From assembly GCA_024639165.1 (NCBI GenBank), contig JAHEIX010000003.1:186001-250000 (forward strand): a DNA stretch of 64,000 bases. Direction: 5' to 3'. The notes beneath the pieces were generated by a model. That model was not told the DNA's origin. It did no database searches and worked only from the letters and a program-made list of their open reading frames with translations. Each line of letters opens with the position of its first letter. Positions within the stretch are counted from its first letter, which is position 1. The translations under genes were made by a program, and so were the position numbers. This document shows positions 60,070 through 64,000 of the stretch, piece by piece. This DNA is from UBA7446 sp024639165 (lineage in GTDB: Bacteria > Bacteroidota > Bacteroidia > Flavobacteriales > Flavobacteriaceae).

Positions 60070-61190
60070 AAAAAGTATTGTTTATTGACCGAGACGGCAC
60101 GCTAGCATTGGAGCCTGAGAATTTTCAACTGGATGCATTGGATAAGCTTGTTTTTTATCCAGGTGTCTTTCAGTATTTGGGACGCATTTCCAAAGAGCTA
60201 AACTATGAGTTGGTTATGGTAACCAACCAAGACGGACTGGGAACAGACAGCTTTCCAGAAGACACCTTTTGGCCCACACACAATTTTATGATGACTGCGT
60301 TAAAAAACGAAGGCATTGAATTTAAAGAGGTACTTATTGACAAAAGCTTACCAGCCGATAATGCACCTACGCGCAAACCTAAAACGGGTATGTTGTCTGC
60401 ATACATAGACAATCCTGAATATGATCTCAAAAACGCATATGTCATTGGAGATAGACTAAGCGATATGGAATTAGCAGCTAATTTAGGAGCAAAGGGCATC
60501 TTGCTGCAGAATGATGCACGTATGGAGGCCTCAGTTTCAGAGGAGTTGGCACGCATAATTGCACTTAAAACCACTGCCTGGAGCGAGATATACACCTTGT
60601 TAAAAGCCGGTGAAAGACATGTTAGTCACAAACGCAAAACGGCTGAAACCGAGATAGCAATTGATTTGAATCTCGATGGCACCGGCGAAAGTAGCATAGA
60701 TACGGGTATTACCTTTTTTGATCATATGTTAGACCAACTAGCCCGTCACGGAGGCGTAGACCTAAGCCTAACCACCAAAGGTGATTTGGAAATAGACGAA
60801 CACCACACCATCGAAGATACGGCCATTGCCCTTGGGGAAGCCTTTGGAAAAGCATTGGGCGACAAGCTGGGCATAGAACGCTATGGCTTTTGCTTGCCTA
60901 TGGACGATTGTTTGGCACAAGTATCTCTTGACTTTGGCGGAAGAGCATGGCTCATGTGGGACGCTAAATTTAAGCGCGAGTATGTTGGAAAAATGCCAAC
61001 AGAAATGTTCTTTCACTTCTTTAAATCTTTTGCAGATGGGGCCAAGGCAAACCTAAACGTCAAGGCAGAAGGGCACAATGAACACCACAAAATTGAGGCC
61101 ATATTTAAGGCCTTTGCCAAAGCCATTCGAGCAGCCATTAAAAGAGATGCAGAAAAATTGGTATTACCCTCTACCAAAGGAAAATTATGA
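60066..61190 (+). CDS. hisB: bifunctional histidinol-phosphatase / imidazoleglycerol-phosphate dehydratase
   Basis: The 374-residue protein has an N-terminal HAD phosphatase (IDRDGTLA, nucleophile Asp8, VTNQDGLGTDSF, RKPKTGML, VIGDRLSDMELAANLGAKG) and a C-terminal IGP dehydratase (about 185-374: DHMLDQLARHGGVDL, DEHHTIEDTAIALGEAF, KAEGHNEHHKIEAIFKAFA). In the HAD part, the four zinc ligands of E. coli HisB are missing: LIDKSLPADNAPTRKPK. I recall the same loss in other Bacteroidota. Confidence 0.97.
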   Translation: MKKVLFIDRDGTLALEPENFQLDALDKLVFYPGVFQYLGRISKELNYELVMVTNQDGLGTDSFPEDTFWPTHNFMMTALKNEGIEFKEVLIDKSLPADNAPTRKPKTGMLSAYIDNPEYDLKNAYVIGDRLSDMELAANLGAKGILLQNDARMEASVSEELARIIALKTTAWSEIYTLLKAGERHVSHKRKTAETEIAIDLNLDGTGESSIDTGITFFDHMLDQLARHGGVDLSLTTKGDLEIDEHHTIEDTAIALGEAFGKALGDKLGIERYGFCLPMDDCLAQVSLDFGGRAWLMWDAKFKREYVGKMPTEMFFHFFKSFADGAKANLNVKAEGHNEHHKIEAIFKAFAKAIRAAIKRDAEKLVLPSTKGKL

Positions 61191-61765
61191 ATGTAGTCAT
61201 CATTGATTATGGCGCGGGTAATATTCAAAGCATTCGCTTTGCCTTAGCGCGTTTGGGCATTACGGCAACATTGAGTGATGATGTGGCGATCATCAAAAAT
61301 GCTTCGCATGTGATATTCCCAGGCGTTGGCGAGGCAAGCTCTGCTATGGAAAAACTCCGTGCAACAGGGCTTGACAAATTGCTTCCTACGCTGACACAAC
61401 CCGTGTTGGGTATTTGTTTGGGCATGCAATTGATGTGCAAGAATACCGCCGAGGGCAAAACCAAAGGTCTTGGTATTTTTGATACTGATGTCGTGCGCTT
61501 TGAAACCAAATTAAACGTTCCTCATATGGGTTGGAATACCGTTTCGGGCAAAGGAGTACTCTTTCAAAATATTGATCAAAACAGCCATTTTTATTTGGTA
61601 CATAGTTTCTATGCGGTACCTAACGAAGATATGGTTGGTGCATGTACCTATGGGGTTAACTTTGCAGCAGCCTTGGCTAAAGACAACTTTTTTGGTACGC
61701 AGTTTCACCCAGAAAAAAGCGGTGCCGTAGGCGCAAGCTTATTACAAAACTTTCTAGCCTTATGA
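61187..61765 (+). CDS. hisH: imidazole glycerol phosphate synthase, glutaminase subunit
   Basis: HisH releases ammonia from glutamine for HisF. The 192-residue class I amidotransferase has IDYGAGNIQSIRFAL, VIFPGVGEASSAM, GICLGMQLMCK with the nucleophile Cys and FGTQFHPEKSG with the His and Glu. Overlaps hisB and hisA by 4 bases each. Confidence 0.97.
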   Translation: MNVVIIDYGAGNIQSIRFALARLGITATLSDDVAIIKNASHVIFPGVGEASSAMEKLRATGLDKLLPTLTQPVLGICLGMQLMCKNTAEGKTKGLGIFDTDVVRFETKLNVPHMGWNTVSGKGVLFQNIDQNSHFYLVHSFYAVPNEDMVGACTYGVNFAAALAKDNFFGTQFHPEKSGAVGASLLQNFLAL

Positions 61766-62490
61766 TTTTAGTTCCTGCTATTGATATCATCAACGGACAA
61801 TGTGTACGTCTCACTAAAGGAGATTACGACACCAAAAAAGTATACAGCGAATCTCCTGTAGAAGTAGCTAAGACTTTTGAGGGTTCTGGATTAACACACC
61901 TTCACGTGGTTGATTTGGACGGCGCACGCGCAAAACATATCGTTAACACTAAAGTACTGGAAGCCATAGCAACCAAAACATCACTTACTGTAGATTTTGG
62001 TGGTGGTATTAAATCCGCTACTGATCTACAAACGGCTTTTGATTGCGGTGCTGCACAGGTTACCTTAGGAAGTATTGCTGTTGATGCACCAGAATTGGTT
62101 TTGGCATGGCTTGAAAAATTTGGGGCAGATAAGCTCATATTGGGCGCAGATGCCAAAAACAGACGCATTGCAACCCATGGATGGGAGCAAGATTCGGGTT
62201 TAGACGTGATTGCATTTGTAAAAAACTATTCACAAAAGGGCTTCGAGCATGTCTTGTGTACAGATGTAGCCAAAGACGGCATGCTGGCAGGCCCATCATT
62301 GGAACTATACTATGAGTTGCTTGAGAAAGTAAAAAATATTTCGTTGATTGCTTCGGGTGGAGTAAGCAGTATGGACGACTTGTATCAGCTGGAAGAATTG
62401 GGTTGTACGGCAGCCATCATTGGAAAAGCAATATACGAAGGGAAGATAAGCCTGAAAGCATTGGAAAACTATCAATTAGAACAATCATAA
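61762..62490 (+). CDS. hisA: phosphoribosylformimino-AICAR ribotide isomerase
   Basis: HisA is a (beta/alpha)8 barrel that isomerises ProFAR. The 242-residue protein has VPAIDIINGQCVRLTKGDYD with catalytic Asp, LHVVDLDGARA, DFGGGIKSATDLQTAFDCGA, CTDVAKDGMLAGPS with the second Asp and IASGGVSSMDDLYQL. One base separates it from hisF. Confidence 0.97.
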   Translation: MILVPAIDIINGQCVRLTKGDYDTKKVYSESPVEVAKTFEGSGLTHLHVVDLDGARAKHIVNTKVLEAIATKTSLTVDFGGGIKSATDLQTAFDCGAAQVTLGSIAVDAPELVLAWLEKFGADKLILGADAKNRRIATHGWEQDSGLDVIAFVKNYSQKGFEHVLCTDVAKDGMLAGPSLELYYELLEKVKNISLIASGGVSSMDDLYQLEELGCTAAIIGKAIYEGKISLKALENYQLEQS

Positions 62491-62491
62491 A

Positions 62492-63244
62492 ATGCTGACT
62501 AAACGAATTATTCCATGTTTGGATGTTAAAGATGGACGCACTGTGAAGGGCGTTAATTTTGTTTCTTTACGCGATGCGGGAGATCCCGTAGAACTGGCAC
62601 AGCGTTATGCACAGGAGGGCGCTGACGAATTGGTCTTTTTGGATATTTCAGCATCAGAGGAAAAACGTAAAACTTTGGCAAAACTGGTGCGCGATGTGGC
62701 TCAGGCCATAGACATCCCCTTTACGGTGGGAGGTGGTATTAGTTCTGTTGCCGACGTAGGAATCCTGCTTGACAACGGCGCAGACAAGGTTTCCATTAAC
62801 TCTGCTGCGGTTCGCCGTCCAGCGCTCATACGTGAGCTGGCACAGCGTTTTGGCACCCAATGCATCGTAGTGGCTATAGACGCCAAGCAACTTAACAACG
62901 AATGGATTGTACACCTAGTAGGTGGCAAAGTGCCAACAGAAAGACGACTGTTTGAATGGGCACAAGAAGCTGTTGACAATGGGGCTGGGGAATTACTCTT
63001 TACTTCCATGGATCACGATGGTACCAAACAAGGTTTTGCAAACAAGGCCTTAAAGCAATTAAGTGAATTGGTAAGTGTTCCAATAATAGCTTCTGGTGGT
63101 GCAGGGGAGATGACCCATTTTGTTGATACCTTTGTAGAAGGAAATGCCGATGCGGCTTTGGCAGCAAGTGTATTTCATTTTAAAGAAATCGGCATACCCG
63201 AACTCAAAACATATTTAGACCAACATCAAATACCCGTACGATGA
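62492..63244 (+). CDS. hisF: imidazole glycerol phosphate synthase, cyclase subunit
   Basis: HisF closes the imidazole ring. The 250-residue barrel has IIPCLDVKDGRTVKGVNF with catalytic Asp, DELVFLDISASEEKRKT, VGGGISSVADVGILLDNGAD, VVAIDAKQ with the second Asp and SMDHDGTKQGF. It overlaps hisIE by 4 bases. Confidence 0.97.
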   Translation: MLTKRIIPCLDVKDGRTVKGVNFVSLRDAGDPVELAQRYAQEGADELVFLDISASEEKRKTLAKLVRDVAQAIDIPFTVGGGISSVADVGILLDNGADKVSINSAAVRRPALIRELAQRFGTQCIVVAIDAKQLNNEWIVHLVGGKVPTERRLFEWAQEAVDNGAGELLFTSMDHDGTKQGFANKALKQLSELVSVPIIASGGAGEMTHFVDTFVEGNADAALAASVFHFKEIGIPELKTYLDQHQIPVR

Positions 63245-63837
63245 ACATAGATTTTAGCAAATACCCAGACGGACTAGTACCCGCCATAGTACAAGATGCA
63301 CAAACCAAAACGGTGCTGATGCTTGGCTACATGAACGCTGATGCTGTGGCCAAAACCGAGGCTACACAGCAAGTTACCTTCTACAGCAGGAGTAAAAACC
63401 GCTTGTGGACAAAAGGGGAGGAAAGCGGTAATATATTGAAGTTGGTTTCCATAAGCGTGGATTGTGACAAAGATGCTTTACTGGTAAAAGCTACGCCTAA
63501 AGGCCCCACTTGCCACACAGGTAGTGACAGCTGCTGGAACGAAGAAAACACCCCTCATTATGGGCTTTTATCTGAATTGGAGACCATCATTACCGACCGT
63601 AAAAACAAGCCTACTGACAAAAGTTATGTAGCCAGCTTGTTTGCCAAAGGCATCAATAAAATTGCACAAAAAGTAGGCGAGGAAGCGGTTGAAGTAGTTA
63701 TTGAAGCCAAAGACAATGACGAAAGTTTGTTTCTAAACGAAAGCGCTGACCTGGTTTTTCACCTGTTGATTTTACTACAAGCCAAAGGATACAAACTCCA
63801 AGATGTAGTAGTTTTGTTGGAGGCTAGGCAAAAATAA
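63241..63837 (+). CDS. hisIE: bifunctional phosphoribosyl-AMP cyclohydrolase / phosphoribosyl-ATP diphosphatase
   Basis: HisIE performs steps 2 and 3 of the pathway. The 198-residue protein has an N-terminal HisI domain (LMLGYMNADAVAKTEAT, FYSRSKNRLWTKGE, GPTCHTGSDSCWNE with zinc Cys) and a C-terminal HisE domain (GINKIAQKVGEEAVEVVIEAK, with the metal Glu residues). It ends the operon, with no strong terminator after it. Confidence 0.97.
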   Translation: MNIDFSKYPDGLVPAIVQDAQTKTVLMLGYMNADAVAKTEATQQVTFYSRSKNRLWTKGEESGNILKLVSISVDCDKDALLVKATPKGPTCHTGSDSCWNEENTPHYGLLSELETIITDRKNKPTDKSYVASLFAKGINKIAQKVGEEAVEVVIEAKDNDESLFLNESADLVFHLLILLQAKGYKLQDVVVLLEARQK

Positions 63838-63966
63838 TAGGTGAATAGGTATTGATTAAATCCAATCACTATCAACACTTTTTTGTGTTTTCTTGTGTAA
63901 CAATTTTTTAAGTATTTCGTTTATAATTGATAGCTCATTTGCTCAAATTTAATTTACTTACACTTT
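63838..63966. other. intergenic region after hisIE
   Basis: These 129 bases hold a weak inverted repeat (AACAC 63874-63878 and GTGTT 63885-63889) with a T-rich loop, possibly a poor terminator, and an AT-rich stretch that may carry the promoter of the next gene. No clear TAnnTTTG was found. Confidence 0.35.
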
Positions 63967-64000
63967 ATGAAACGCATACTATTTACCCAACGTTACCTTG
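63967..64000 (+). CDS. start of a gene cut by the window edge (partial)
   Basis: An ATG follows an AT-rich region and opens MKRILFTQRYL before the window ends. Eleven residues are too few to name a product. Confidence 0.35.
   Translation, partial: MKRILFTQRYL

Noticed and set aside
1..64000. CRISPR array, prophage, insertion sequence, rRNA or tRNA
   Set aside because: No regularly spaced repeats, integrase, transposase, phage structural genes or RNA-gene signatures were recognised in the window.

Overview
The window looks like chromosomal DNA of a member of the Bacteroidota, most likely a marine Flavobacteriaceae. The evidence is a fused lpxC-fabZ gene, the type IX secretion regulator PorX, TonB-dependent receptors with a carboxypeptidase-regulatory-like domain, a Bacteroidota-type HisB without zinc ligands, lipoproteins, almost no Shine-Dalgarno sequences, and many promoters with the Bacteroidota -7 element TAnnTTTG. 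No rRNA, tRNA, CRISPR array, insertion sequence or prophage was seen. Most of the window is dense housekeeping DNA with short spacers or 4-base ATGA overlaps.

Layout. 1-2.4 kb: the start of a TonB-dependent receptor, an NTF2-like lipoprotein, a 505-base gap and a DUF2490 gene with a probable frameshift in its signal peptide. 2.5-6.1 kb (minus): outer-membrane protein, GNAT-like protein and mnmE as an operon. 6.2-11.3 kb (plus): YfhO membrane protein, glycosyltransferase and flippase, a surface-glycan set. 11.3-23.1 kb: uvrA, an ECF sigma factor with a small downstream gene, nth, PrxQ, a large protein of unknown function, an MBL hydrolase, a dihydroorotase-like protein, LolD-like ABC ATPase, msrA and folE. 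23.1-26.2 kb (minus): receptor, Asp-rich lipoprotein and His-rich small protein, probably a metal-uptake unit. 26.2-30 kb: serA, serC, acyl-CoA reductase and a divergent ferredoxin. 30-34 kb: ychF, two thioredoxin-fold proteins, a second NTF2-like lipoprotein and a possible mobile cassette with an alpha/alpha-toroid protein. 34.2-38.6 kb: parE-parC. 38.6-50.5 kb: terC, a lipoprotein, an XRE regulator facing an M14 peptidase across repeated operator-like sequences, an Lrp regulator, ppc, aroB, proline dehydrogenase, tsaE, porX and an HD hydrolase. 50.5-56.7 kb: lpxD, lpxC-fabZ, lpxA, efp, sucD, fabG and an SPFH protein. 56.7-63.8 kb: a full histidine operon (hisGDCBHAF-IE) behind a leader peptide and attenuator. 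The window ends 34 bases into another gene.

The most interesting points are: (1) the operator-like repeats GTTTACA-N2-TG-N-AAAC shared by the XRE gene and the M14 peptidase promoter; (2) the his attenuator with a 17-residue leader peptide; (3) at least six genes whose -7 element ends only 3-5 bases before the start codon, which predicts leaderless mRNAs; (4) an integron-like or mobile single-gene cassette at 32.9-33.96 kb; (5) a three-gene metal-uptake candidate; (6) a dihydroorotase homologue that lacks its metal-binding histidines; (7) a broken signal peptide in the DUF2490 gene.
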